A DNA stretch of 12,610 nucleotides from Anaerolineae bacterium (GTDB lineage Bacteria; Chloroflexota; Anaerolineae; Aggregatilineales; Phototrophicaceae): positions 1-12,610 of the forward strand of contig JANQRM010000112.1 in the NCBI GenBank assembly GCA_028284565.1. Reading direction: 5' to 3'. The translations under genes and the position numbers were made by a program. Below are positions 1-6,652 of the stretch, piece after piece; the first letter of the stretch is position 1; the number at the start of each line of letters is the position of its first letter. The notes beneath the pieces were generated by a model. That model was not told the DNA's origin. It ran no database searches and worked only from the letters and a program-made list of their open reading frames with translations.

Positions 1-410
1 AAAATTTCGACATTGCCCAAGTCACTCGTTTTGATATCGCGCACACTAAAGATGAGATTCCAAATCAATGGAAAAATAACAATCCCTAGCACAATCATAG
101 CGGTTGGAAGAGTCAAAGCATAAGCAAGATAGGTGATTCGAGACTGGATCGTGACTCGCTTATCTAAATAATCGCTACGTGGCAACAACAAGCCAGCGAC
201 AATTGCTAGTCCAAAAATAATAACAACTGCGCTACCCTGTGTGGACACAATACCAAGTCGTAGTCCAACTTCTCCCACGAGAATACCGAGAACTGCCCCT
301 GCTAATGCGCCATGCACTGGATAATATCGTTTGAAGTATGCGGCATAAAAACCGGGCAATGCACCGATAATCGCCCAAATTGATAAACCAAAAATAAAAT
401 TAAACATCAT
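1..410 (-). CDS. MalF-like sugar ABC transporter permease with extra N-terminal membrane segment (partial, N-terminus only)
   Basis: An open frame of 136 codons starts at 410 and runs off the left edge. Hydrophobic segments lie near residues 3-24, 33-52, 58-78 and 94-118. The last one ends in FPLIWNLIFSVRDIK, which resembles the first helix and following loop of MalF/UgpA-type permeases (usually P-Y-x-x-S-F, then F-V-G-L-x-N-Y). The first 90 or so residues are therefore an N-terminal extension with about three helices; its Gly/Ala-rich character recalls small GlsB/YeaQ-like membrane proteins, but I cannot assign a family. Two ATGs sit in tandem (408-410 and 405-407). A GAGG lies 4 and 7 nt upstream respectively, so the second may be the true start. 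The gene follows the binding-protein gene on the same strand, as expected for the permease of that importer. The permease assignment is inference from one helix plus context. Confidence 0.68.
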   Translation of the reverse strand, partial: MMFNFIFGLSIWAIIGALPGFYAAYFKRYYPVHGALAGAVLGILVGEVGLRLGIVSTQGSAVVIIFGLAIVAGLLLPRSDYLDKRVTIQSRITYLAYALTLPTAMIVLGIVIFPLIWNLIFSVRDIKTSDLGNVEI

Positions 411-447
411 CTCGCCTCTATCAATTTATTGGGGAAACAGGCGGAGG

Positions 448-473
448 GAGGAGAGAGTGAAGGCTCTCTCCTC
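448..473 (-). promoter_or_regulatory. Perfect 10-bp stem-loop between binding-protein and permease genes
   Basis: GAGGAGAGAG (448-457) and CTCTCTCCTC (464-473) are perfect inverted repeats around a 6-nt loop. The structure lies in the 78-nt gap after the binding-protein stop codon. On the transcribed minus strand it is followed by CCTCCGCC rather than a U-run, so it is not a standard intrinsic terminator. In sugar ABC operons, hairpins here commonly protect the upstream mRNA or partly attenuate readthrough, giving more binding protein than permease. That role is inferred. Confidence 0.6.
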
Positions 474-488
474 AAAAAGACTTGCGAA

Positions 489-1868
489 TTAACCTTCTAA
501 TTCAAGCTGAAGATCTTCGATTTCGATTTGGATATTTTCTGCGGCTTCTTCGACAGAGATGTCCCCATTCATAAAGGCAACCAAGTTTTCTTGGATAAAG
601 AAGACGGAACCAACCGAACTAGCGAGTGCGCTTTGTCCAACATCAAAGCCCATCTTCGTGTAACCTTCTGAACCACCGACGATGACTGCTAGGTCTTCCT
701 CACTATAGAAGTCACCCAAAGGTGCCCGACGGTCAACACCAACATCGAGTTGCCCCCAACCATCAAGAAAGAGGGTGGGTTCGTCGGCTGTCCCAGCGCG
801 CATCGGGAACTTACCTTCTGGCGCAACGCCAAGCGCATCCAAGTAGCCGTTATTGAACCAGAATTCGATAAAGGCTTCTGCTTCTGGATCAGCATTCGTG
901 GTAATACCAAGATTAAAAGTGCTACCCCACGCGGCGGGGGCATCGTTGCTATAGCCACTAAACGCACCCACGAAGCCCGTATTTTCTGCGACATGCGCGG
1001 GGTTATCTTCACATTCAGCACAGGTTGGGTAGGCACTGTCCCGCAAGCCAGCCATTTCATCGAGAATGAAAGGTGACCAAATGGTCATACCACAACTCCC
1101 GCCGAGATAGTTAGCACGAGTTTGATCCCAATACCAACCTGCTTGTCCTGGACCATAGTTATTCATCAGGTCAGCATAGAATTGCATCGCTTCGATCATC
1201 TCTGGGCTATCCCACGTGATATTGCCATCAGCATCGACGAAGGTTGCACCATTGGCTAATGCGACGTGTTCAAAGGTTTGCCAAGTATATTGTTGATCAG
1301 CGGCATTCGGTCCACAGAAACCAATGATGCCCTCGTCCGGATTATGGATTGCAGCGGCGGCTGTCATGATATTGTCATAGCTGGTCGGTGCATCAACACC
1401 TGCGGCGGCAAACAAATCTTCACGGTAAAGCAACAGTTGTCCCCAACCATCGCTGGGAACAGAGCCGTATCCACCCATACCATCACTAGCCAGAGCCAGC
1501 GCACCACTACTAAAGGTGTCTATACCGAGTGATTCAATCAAAGCGGTATTACGAGCAACATCTAAAACGCCATCGGCAACCCATCTGCCTGTAAATTGAA
1601 CGCTATGAAGCACAATATCGGGAAGAGTGTTAGAGGCTTGATTAACCGTCATCAAGCGCACTTGTTCATTTTCTTCCACAGGTACAAGGAGAACATCAAC
1701 ACCCGGATTTTCAGCCTCGAAGGCGGCGGCAATGGCTTCTTGACGCTCAACCCGTTCCGGTTGATTCTCACTCGTCCAAAAGACGATTTCGACAGTGTCT
1801 TGTGCGGTGACGGGCATCAACGACACCAATAAAGCAACCACTAACAAGAAAAAGAGTGACTTACGCAT
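489..1868 (-). CDS. ABC sugar transporter extracellular substrate-binding protein (family 1)
   Basis: This 459-residue protein should capture a carbohydrate outside the membrane and deliver it to an ABC permease. Residues 1-22 form a signal peptide: MRK, a hydrophobic core, then VTA before QD, a plausible signal peptidase I site. There is no lipobox cysteine, so it does not look like a lipoprotein. The mature part has the family 1 binding-protein layout: a strand with FWTSENQPERVERQEAIAAAF, then PDIV near residues 83-86, and a mid-protein region rich in Trp, Tyr and Gly that could stack sugar rings. Cysteines at 185, 259, 283 and 286 could form disulfides; 283 and 286 make a CxxC. The ATG at 1868 is preceded by AAGGAG with a 6-nt spacer. 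A LacI-type regulator lies upstream and a permease downstream. The substrate cannot be told from sequence. Confidence 0.93.
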   Translation of the reverse strand: MRKSLFFLLVVALLVSLMPVTAQDTVEIVFWTSENQPERVERQEAIAAAFEAENPGVDVLLVPVEENEQVRLMTVNQASNTLPDIVLHSVQFTGRWVADGVLDVARNTALIESLGIDTFSSGALALASDGMGGYGSVPSDGWGQLLLYREDLFAAAGVDAPTSYDNIMTAAAAIHNPDEGIIGFCGPNAADQQYTWQTFEHVALANGATFVDADGNITWDSPEMIEAMQFYADLMNNYGPGQAGWYWDQTRANYLGGSCGMTIWSPFILDEMAGLRDSAYPTCAECEDNPAHVAENTGFVGAFSGYSNDAPAAWGSTFNLGITTNADPEAEAFIEFWFNNGYLDALGVAPEGKFPMRAGTADEPTLFLDGWGQLDVGVDRRAPLGDFYSEEDLAVIVGGSEGYTKMGFDVGQSALASSVGSVFFIQENLVAFMNGDISVEEAAENIQIEIEDLQLELEG

Positions 1869-1878
1869 ATTAAACTCC

Positions 1879-1929
1879 TTAGATTAAGGTATGAAACAAA
1901 CTGAAAAACCTAGAGTCTGTTGATTCCAT
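1879..1929 (-). CDS. Possible 16-codon ORF between regulator and binding-protein genes
   Basis: An ATG at 1929 is preceded by AAGGAGG with a 4-nt spacer and opens a 16-codon frame (MESTDSRFFSLFHTLI) ending in TAA at 1881-1879. That stop overlaps the AAGGAG ribosome-binding site of the binding-protein gene, and the AAGGAGG lies directly against the stop codon of the upstream regulator. The layout would allow translational coupling from regulator to mini-ORF to binding protein. Seen directly: the frame, the strong ribosome-binding site and the overlap. Expression and function are not shown. It could instead be a chance frame in a leader, with the AAGGAGG acting as a ribosome standby site. Confidence 0.35.
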   Translation of the reverse strand: MESTDSRFFSLFHTLI

Positions 1930-1940
1930 CGGGCCTCCTT

Positions 1941-2972
1941 TCACTTGTTGAATCGCTTACTCGAATCACGGACAATCAATTCTGGATCAACCAATCGCTG
2001 GAATGTATCAGTTGAATTTTTTCCATTTTCGATGACAGCGATCAGATTGCTGGTCAGTTCTTCACCTATATTATAAATTGGTTGGCGAATGGTCGTTAGG
2101 GAAGGTTCCGATTGGGCGGCGGCGGGAATATCATCATACCCCGCAATAGCAAACGTTTCTCCGACCAAATAACCATATTCCTTTGCGATTTCCAGCGCGC
2201 CAAGTGCCATCAAATCATTGCATCCGATAATGGCGGTCAAGTCATCATTGCGGCCAAGAAGGCTTCGAGCTGCTTGTTTGCCTCCGTCATAGCTCAAGTC
2301 CGCGTAGATACAATAGGCTTCTCGGAATGGTAGCTGATGCTGGTGCAAAGCGTCTCGGTATCCTGAAAGGCGATAGGGCGCAAAGGCGAAATTCTCTGGC
2401 GGTAATATGATCCCGATGTTGGTATAGCCTTGATGAATGAGGTGTGTCGTTAGGAGGTGGATTCCATATTGACTATCTACATCAATGTAGGAGAAATCGC
2501 TCTGTTCGTCTGGGGCTAAACGACCATGCACAATGAAAGGGTAATTCTGTTCTTGAAGGTAGTTGATACGCTCATCGTTACGATAGGTACGAGCGACGAT
2601 GACACCATCCACTCGTTTTCCACCAACGATTCGTCGATAAGTATCTAATTCGGACCCGCTAGATGAAGCGGCACTCACTAAGACATCATAACCTTGTTGT
2701 GCTGATTGATTTGTCACAGCTTTGAATAGAATACTAAAGAAATCATCATAATCTTTACCAACGGGCATAGGTACGATGATGCCAATGGTGTGGGTTCGCT
2801 GGCTTTGTAGTTGGCGTGCAATGGAGTTTGGCTCGTAGCCCAAGTCATTGGCAATTTTGATAATGTGAGAGCGTGTTGTTTCGCTGACATCATGATAGCC
2901 ACCCAGCGCACGAGACACTTGTGTGACAGAGAATCCAGATACTTTGGCAATATCTTTCAGCGTAACAGGCAT
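1941..2972 (-). CDS. LacI/GalR-family transcriptional regulator
   Basis: This sugar-responsive repressor starts at ATG 2972 (343 residues). The N-terminus MPVTLKDIAKVSGFSVTQVS is the typical LacI-family helix-turn-helix (about residues 4-24). A hinge helix follows (PNSIARQLQSQRT). The periplasmic-binding-protein-like effector domain begins at HTIGIIVP and contains VDGVIVAR, YIDVDSQYG, IIGCNDLMALGAL and FAIAGYDDI, with LTTIRQP near the end, all in family order. A longer frame opens at a TTG at 3047, but that TTG is the first three bases of the -35 box TTGACA. It would also add 25 residues that other LacI members lack, so I chose 2972. No strong ribosome-binding site precedes either start. The gene lies directly upstream of the sugar-binding protein on the same strand and probably controls that uptake operon; effector unknown. 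Confidence 0.93.
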   Translation of the reverse strand: MPVTLKDIAKVSGFSVTQVSRALGGYHDVSETTRSHIIKIANDLGYEPNSIARQLQSQRTHTIGIIVPMPVGKDYDDFFSILFKAVTNQSAQQGYDVLVSAASSSGSELDTYRRIVGGKRVDGVIVARTYRNDERINYLQEQNYPFIVHGRLAPDEQSDFSYIDVDSQYGIHLLTTHLIHQGYTNIGIILPPENFAFAPYRLSGYRDALHQHQLPFREAYCIYADLSYDGGKQAARSLLGRNDDLTAIIGCNDLMALGALEIAKEYGYLVGETFAIAGYDDIPAAAQSEPSLTTIRQPIYNIGEELTSNLIAVIENGKNSTDTFQRLVDPELIVRDSSKRFNK

Positions 2973-2999
2973 AAGTAAAGTAAAGAAATATAGTAAACC

Positions 3000-3010
3000 G
3001 AAACGATTTG
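3000..3010 (-). promoter_or_regulatory. Candidate LacI-type operator, promoter-downstream copy
   Basis: GAAACGATTTG (plus-strand reading) has AAA/TTT arms around CGA, resembling degenerate LacI-family half-sites. It lies just downstream of the expected transcription start of the regulator. An exact second copy is at 3033-3043, with 33 bp between centres, close to three helical turns. Binding by the adjacent regulator is inferred. Confidence 0.45.
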
Positions 3011-3018
3011 GTAACTTG

Positions 3019-3047
3019 AATGTACCCCGTCTGAAACGATTTGTCAA
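3019..3047 (-). promoter_or_regulatory. Sigma-70-type promoter of the LacI-family regulator
   Basis: On the minus strand TTGACA (3047-3042, a perfect -35) is separated by 17 nt from TACATT (3024-3019, 4 of 6 matches to the -10 consensus). Transcription would begin near 3012, about 40 nt before the ATG at 2972. Only 72 nt separate the regulator from the binding-protein gene and no other clear promoter was seen there, so this promoter may drive the whole uptake operon. Confidence 0.65.
3033..3043 (-). promoter_or_regulatory. Candidate LacI-type operator overlapping the -35 region
   Basis: This is an exact copy of the 11-bp sequence GAAACGATTTG found at 3000-3010. It overlaps the last bases of the -35 box and the start of the spacer, where a bound repressor would block RNA polymerase. 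Two copies flanking the -10 box suggest autoregulation. Confidence 0.45.
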
Positions 3048-3119
3048 ATTTTGGCGAATAGATAAATAAACTAAGTTCTAAATGACTTCCCGTTTAAATA
3101 GTTGATTCTTTAATCAATA

Positions 3120-3147
3120 TTGACAATATATTCTGACAAGTTATGAT
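3120..3147 (+). promoter_or_regulatory. Sigma-70-type promoter of the DUF2332 gene
   Basis: TTGACA (3120-3125), a 16-nt spacer and TATGAT (3142-3147, 5 of 6 matches) lie about 35 nt upstream of the start codon at 3182. The -35 box sits inside CAATATTGACAATA (3115-3128), a 14-mer that recurs upstream of the response regulator. The ribosome-binding site between promoter and ATG is weak (CGGA). Confidence 0.65.
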
Positions 3148-3181
3148 GACCACTTATTGCTTTTGAGAAACTTGCTCGGAA

Positions 3182-4240
3182 ATGACCAACTTCACAGCAC
3201 AAGATATAGCCAATAAGTTTGGGCGGTTTGCATATTTAGAAGAGGTGTTACTCACTCCGATTTACTCATTTTTTTGTGAACAGATTGCCAACGACCCTGA
3301 TCCATATGTCCCCTTTGCAAATTTGCTACAGGATGGGCAACCCATTCCGAATATGCTCTTGGCGGCAGTGCATTATGAACTCCATTCGCAACAGGACCAT
3401 CCACTGGCACAGTATTATGCCTCGCTAACGGATGTCCCCAAGCCACCCGATACCGAAGCCTATACTTTATTTCGAGATTTTTATGAGACAAATCAATCAG
3501 CACTATTAGATGTTGCCCGTAACAGACGGACGCAAACCAATGAGGTTAGGCGATCTGCGGTGTTGCTTCCAGCATATACTGTCGCATCAAACTTATCAAA
3601 TAATCTACCCTTGTCACTGATTGAGATTGGCTGTAGTGGCGGACTAAATCTGTCATGGGATAAATATGGTTATCACTATGACAATGGACAGCAAGCAGGA
3701 AATCCGCAGTCTCCTTTGCAGATTGATACGATGGTAAAGGGCGATAATCCTCTGCCGTTGCCGAAACAATTTCCAGACGTCGTATTTCGATGTGGGATTG
3801 ATTTGAATCCGTTAGATATAAGGGATGATTCAGATGTGCGTTGGTTAAAAGCGCTTGTGTGGCCCGAACCGAGTGACCGCGCACAGATGATGGATATGGC
3901 TATTTCTATTGTACGGGCGAATCCGCCACGATTGATACAAGGCAATGCCCTTGAGGTTTTGTCAGAAATCACGCCGAACATTCCAAATGATAGTGCAGCG
4001 ATTTTTTATCATACCTTCGTAACCTACCAATTTAGTGAAATTATGCGACAAGCATTAACAGAGCTTATCCACGTACAAGCTGGACGCTTTGATCATGCAT
4101 TTTATGTCTCGATCGAGTGGCTGGATAATTCGTATGCGCCGATGCTTCATCTCACGCATTATATAAAAGGGGAAGTACAGTCCAAGAAACTGTTAGCTCG
4201 GTGTACAGGTCATGCGCGTTGGGTGGAGTGGCTTATATAG
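3182..4240 (+). CDS. DUF2332 family protein, methyltransferase-like
   Basis: The 352-residue protein matches the DUF2332 pattern along its whole length as I know the family: QPIPNMLLAAVHYELHS (53-69), HPLAQYYASL (73-82), RRTQTNEVRR (115-124), IEIGCSGGLNLSWDKYGYHY (147-166), CGIDLNPLDI (204-213), VRWLKALVWPE (219-229) and RANPPRLIQGNALEVL (245-260). The IEIGCSGGLNL stretch resembles the glycine-rich SAM-binding loop of Rossmann-fold methyltransferases, and YHTFVTYQFS (276-285) would sit where such folds have a catalytic-side strand. No reaction is established that I know of. It is soluble, with no signal peptide or membrane helix. It has its own promoter, diverges from the LacI-type regulator and converges on the kinase gene, so it is probably monocistronic. 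Family call is strong; methyltransferase activity is inference. Confidence 0.88.
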   Translation: MTNFTAQDIANKFGRFAYLEEVLLTPIYSFFCEQIANDPDPYVPFANLLQDGQPIPNMLLAAVHYELHSQQDHPLAQYYASLTDVPKPPDTEAYTLFRDFYETNQSALLDVARNRRTQTNEVRRSAVLLPAYTVASNLSNNLPLSLIEIGCSGGLNLSWDKYGYHYDNGQQAGNPQSPLQIDTMVKGDNPLPLPKQFPDVVFRCGIDLNPLDIRDDSDVRWLKALVWPEPSDRAQMMDMAISIVRANPPRLIQGNALEVLSEITPNIPNDSAAIFYHTFVTYQFSEIMRQALTELIHVQAGRFDHAFYVSIEWLDNSYAPMLHLTHYIKGEVQSKKLLARCTGHARWVEWLI

Positions 4241-4321
4241 TCCCGAGAATCAATTGGCAACGGACAAAGTTCGCCACGAATATGCGGAGTTATCGAGTTT
4301 TGAGTCTCACAATTCAGGATA

Positions 4322-5752
4322 TTACAGCTTTGATTTTGATTTTTGTTCCTGCTTAGTCATGATAGGCAGAATGACTTTAAAGGTTGAACCCTTGCCCAAT
4401 TCGCTATCGACAGAAATCGTACCCTCGTGGCTTTCCACAATCCATTGTCCGATAGATAAGCCCAAGCCGGCTCCATCCGAATCGCTATGCTGTGTACGGG
4501 AGGTATCTACTTGATAGAAGCGTTCAAAGATATAAGATTGCTCATCTTTAGCGATTCCAATCCCTGTATCCTGTACCTCGATGATTGCATTTCTTTTATC
4601 TGAATAGACAGATAAGGTAATGGCTCCATTATCGGGTGTGAATTTAATGGCATTATGCAGGAGATTCATGATTAACTGCTTGAGATAATCGTGATTGCCA
4701 TTGACTTTGGTTGCTTCCATCCGCCCAATACTCAGATTTAGCGGACGATTATCGATCCATTGAAGGGCTTCTTCATAGGCTTCAAGTGCTATCGGATCGA
4801 GTTCTAAAGGATAACGATTGATCGTGACGTTACCATAGTCTGCACGGACCAGAGTCAACGCCTCATTAATCATGCGAGACATGCGCTCGACTTCAATTTT
4901 CATAGCTTCCATCGACGACTCATCTAATCCATAACGCTCAATCAGCTCCAAATTGCCTTGCACCGTTGTGAGCGGCGTGCGGAGTTCATGGGACAAGTCA
5001 GAGACAAAGCGTTTTTGGAGTTGGAAGAGATTCTCTAATCGTCCCATCATATGATTAAATGAACGAGTCAAACGTCCGATTTCGTCTTTGGAGGCGCGGT
5101 TTGGCAGACGAATGGTCAAATCATCTGATAGGGCAATTCGTTCAGTGGCATCTGCAACATCATCTAAGGGCTTTAGGGCGCGCCACGACAAAATCATGCC
5201 AACTGCAATTGAGAGACTAATGACCAGAATACTAAAACTGATCATAAATATCCGCATGGCTTCAGTGATTTGGATGATCATTTTCGACGATGTAGCAACT
5301 TGCACTACCCCAACTTGTTGCCCGCCAGAGGTGGTGATGATGCGAGTGATAACTCGCCCCGCCATATTGTTGAAGGTGATGTCGCTGTAGATGGCTGTCG
5401 TTGTTGTGAGTGTGTTGGCATCTAAAGGGGTGACGACTTCAAATAAATCGAGGGAGCTTCGACGTAAGGTCAGTGCCTCATCCTCACCCAGTTGCCACAC
5501 CTGCACCGACGTGCCAGGAATGCGAAAAACATGATCACTACGAAAGGTTATGCCCCGTTCTAATGACCCAAACTCGCCCACAGGCACAACGCGAATGGTA
5601 CGAATGACTTGTGTGGCAGTAGCGTTGAGGTCTTCATCAATGGCATTAATGATAGTCACGCGAATCGCTAAAAAGACTGCCAAGCTAAACAGGGCAATCA
5701 CCAAAGCAAGCAAGCCAGCATATGCCAGCGTTATGCGCGTGCGAAAGGGCAT
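4322..5752 (-). CDS. Two-component sensor histidine kinase (HAMP-HisKA-HATPase)
   Basis: This 476-residue membrane kinase has TM1 at about 8-31, an extracytoplasmic sensor region of about 135 residues (32-165), TM2 at about 168-189 and a HAMP linker (RALKPLDDVADATERIA onward). The dimerisation domain carries the phospho-acceptor in SDLSHELRTP (His255). The ATPase domain has the N box (NLLHNAIKF, 363-371), G1 (DTGIG, 395-399), the F-box region (IFERFYQVD) and G2 (GAGLGLS, 427-433). All catalytic motifs look intact. The sensor region has no recognisable domain, so the stimulus is unknown. Its ATG lies 9 nt after the stop codon of the response-regulator gene; GAGG within the end of that gene can serve as ribosome-binding site, so the two are co-transcribed and coupled. 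The C-terminus ends in a short Lys-rich tail. Confidence 0.95.
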   Translation of the reverse strand: MPFRTRITLAYAGLLALVIALFSLAVFLAIRVTIINAIDEDLNATATQVIRTIRVVPVGEFGSLERGITFRSDHVFRIPGTSVQVWQLGEDEALTLRRSSLDLFEVVTPLDANTLTTTTAIYSDITFNNMAGRVITRIITTSGGQQVGVVQVATSSKMIIQITEAMRIFMISFSILVISLSIAVGMILSWRALKPLDDVADATERIALSDDLTIRLPNRASKDEIGRLTRSFNHMMGRLENLFQLQKRFVSDLSHELRTPLTTVQGNLELIERYGLDESSMEAMKIEVERMSRMINEALTLVRADYGNVTINRYPLELDPIALEAYEEALQWIDNRPLNLSIGRMEATKVNGNHDYLKQLIMNLLHNAIKFTPDNGAITLSVYSDKRNAIIEVQDTGIGIAKDEQSYIFERFYQVDTSRTQHSDSDGAGLGLSIGQWIVESHEGTISVDSELGKGSTFKVILPIMTKQEQKSKSKL

Positions 5753-5761
5753 TGTCTTGTG

Positions 5762-6442
5762 CTAGTCCTCGCGTAAGACGTAGCCTACACCGCGTACTGT
5801 ATGGATGAGACGAGGCGACTCATCATCCTCAGTTTTTTGGCGTAGATAGCGTACATAGACTTCGATGATATTACTCTCGCCCCCGAAGTCATAACCCCAG
5901 ACTCGATCAAAGATGACATCCCGTGTCAAAACTTGACGCGGATTCCGCATGAACAATTCGAGTAATTCATACTCTTTGGCGGTGAGGTCAATGGCGACTT
6001 CGTTGCGGAAGGCGCGGTGCGTTCCAGTGTCCAGTGTTAAATCGGCAAACTTCAAGATTTCGGGTTTGGATTGTGGGGTTGCCCGACGGAACAGCGCGCG
6101 AATCCGCGCAAGCAATTCATCAATTGCAAACGGTTTAACCAGATAATCATCGGCTCCAGCATCCAAACCAATGACACGATCATTCACGTCGTCTTTAGCA
6201 GTCAGCATCAATATTGGGACTTCGCTAGCGGCGCGCAGGCGTTTACACACTTCAAGTCCATCTAAGCCGGGAAGCATCCAATCCAAAATCACCAAATCTG
6301 GCGGATTGTCGCGGGCGACCATCAGGGCAGATTGACCATCTTTGGCAACATTGACCCGATAGCCCTCATAGATTAGACCTCGTTCGACAAATTGGGCAAT
6401 ACGTGCTTCGTCTTCTACGACAAGGATACGCTCTCGTGACAT
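5762..6442 (-). CDS. OmpR/PhoB-family response regulator
   Basis: This 226-residue transcription factor is the cognate partner of the kinase gene that follows it. The receiver domain (about 3-118) has the acidic pair E10/D11, the phospho-acceptor D54 in [11 protein letters not shown]81 in LMLTAKDD and K103 in YLVKPF. The winged-helix DNA-binding domain (about 128-225) shows [20 protein letters not shown], then a recognition region ending [12 protein letters not shown] and the wing signature [13 protein letters not shown]. It is full length for the family. The ATG at 6442 has no strong Shine-Dalgarno (only a GGAG 10 nt upstream). The target genes cannot be read from sequence; divergent placement next to the BI-1 gene makes that gene and its own operon natural candidates, which is inference. 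Confidence 0.95.
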   Translation of the reverse strand: MSRERILVVEDEARIAQFVERGLIYEGYRVNVAKDGQSALMVARDNPPDLVILDWMLPGLDGLEVCKRLRAASEVPILMLTAKDDVNDRVIGLDAGADDYLVKPFAIDELLARIRALFRRATPQSKPEILKFADLTLDTGTHRAFRNEVAIDLTAKEYELLELFMRNPRQVLTRDVIFDRVWGYDFGGESNIIEVYVRYLRQKTEDDESPRLIHTVRGVGYVLRED

Positions 6443-6590
6443 TTATTATGACTCCATGTATTGTCAATATTGAAGTAGTTTACCAGTTTAAGTTAAATAG
6501 AACCTGAGTAATTTTATGAGGTTTGGTGAGTGAACTGATAATCGCGTGACGGAATTTGCTCAAAATTTACATTTAGGCGAAGCTGTTTGT
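6443..6590. other. Divergent intergenic region between response regulator and BI-1 genes
   Basis: No gene is seen here. On the minus strand, TTGAGC (6563-6558), a 17-nt spacer and TATCAG (6540-6535) make a weak candidate promoter for the regulator-kinase operon, with 4 of 6 matches in each box. The 14-mer CAATATTGACAATA (minus strand, 6472-6459) lies 17-30 nt before the start codon. Its TTGACA has no -10 box at workable spacing, so it may be a binding site rather than a promoter. Confidence 0.35.
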
Positions 6591-6618
6591 GATTTTTTGA
6601 AAAAATCTGCTGTATAAT
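6591..6618 (+). promoter_or_regulatory. Promoter region of the BI-1 gene with a 17-bp palindrome
   Basis: TATAAT (6613-6618) is a perfect -10 box, 34 nt before the start codon at 6653. No good -35 box stands at 16-18 nt. Instead that place holds a perfect palindrome, GATTTTTT (6591-6598), a central G, and AAAAAATC (6600-6607). Such a site could bind an activator or repressor, or act as a curved A/T tract. The -10 call is firm; the regulatory role is inferred. Confidence 0.5.
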
Positions 6619-6652
6619 AAAGCCATAATGTTAGATATGGAAAGGAACAACA

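Noticed and set aside
750..1076. 108-codon plus-strand frame
   Set aside because: It is antisense to the substrate-binding protein gene and has no recognisable features.
4241..4321. Possible terminator between the converging DUF2332 and kinase genes
   Set aside because: TGGC/GCCA and GGAC/GTTC arms can be paired near 4255-4276, but the stem is short with unpaired bases and no T-run on either strand.
6436..6452. PhoB-box-like GTCAT/GTCAC pair at the start of the response-regulator gene
   Set aside because: The half-sites are 12 nt apart rather than the 11 nt of a Pho box, match poorly, and overlap the start codon.
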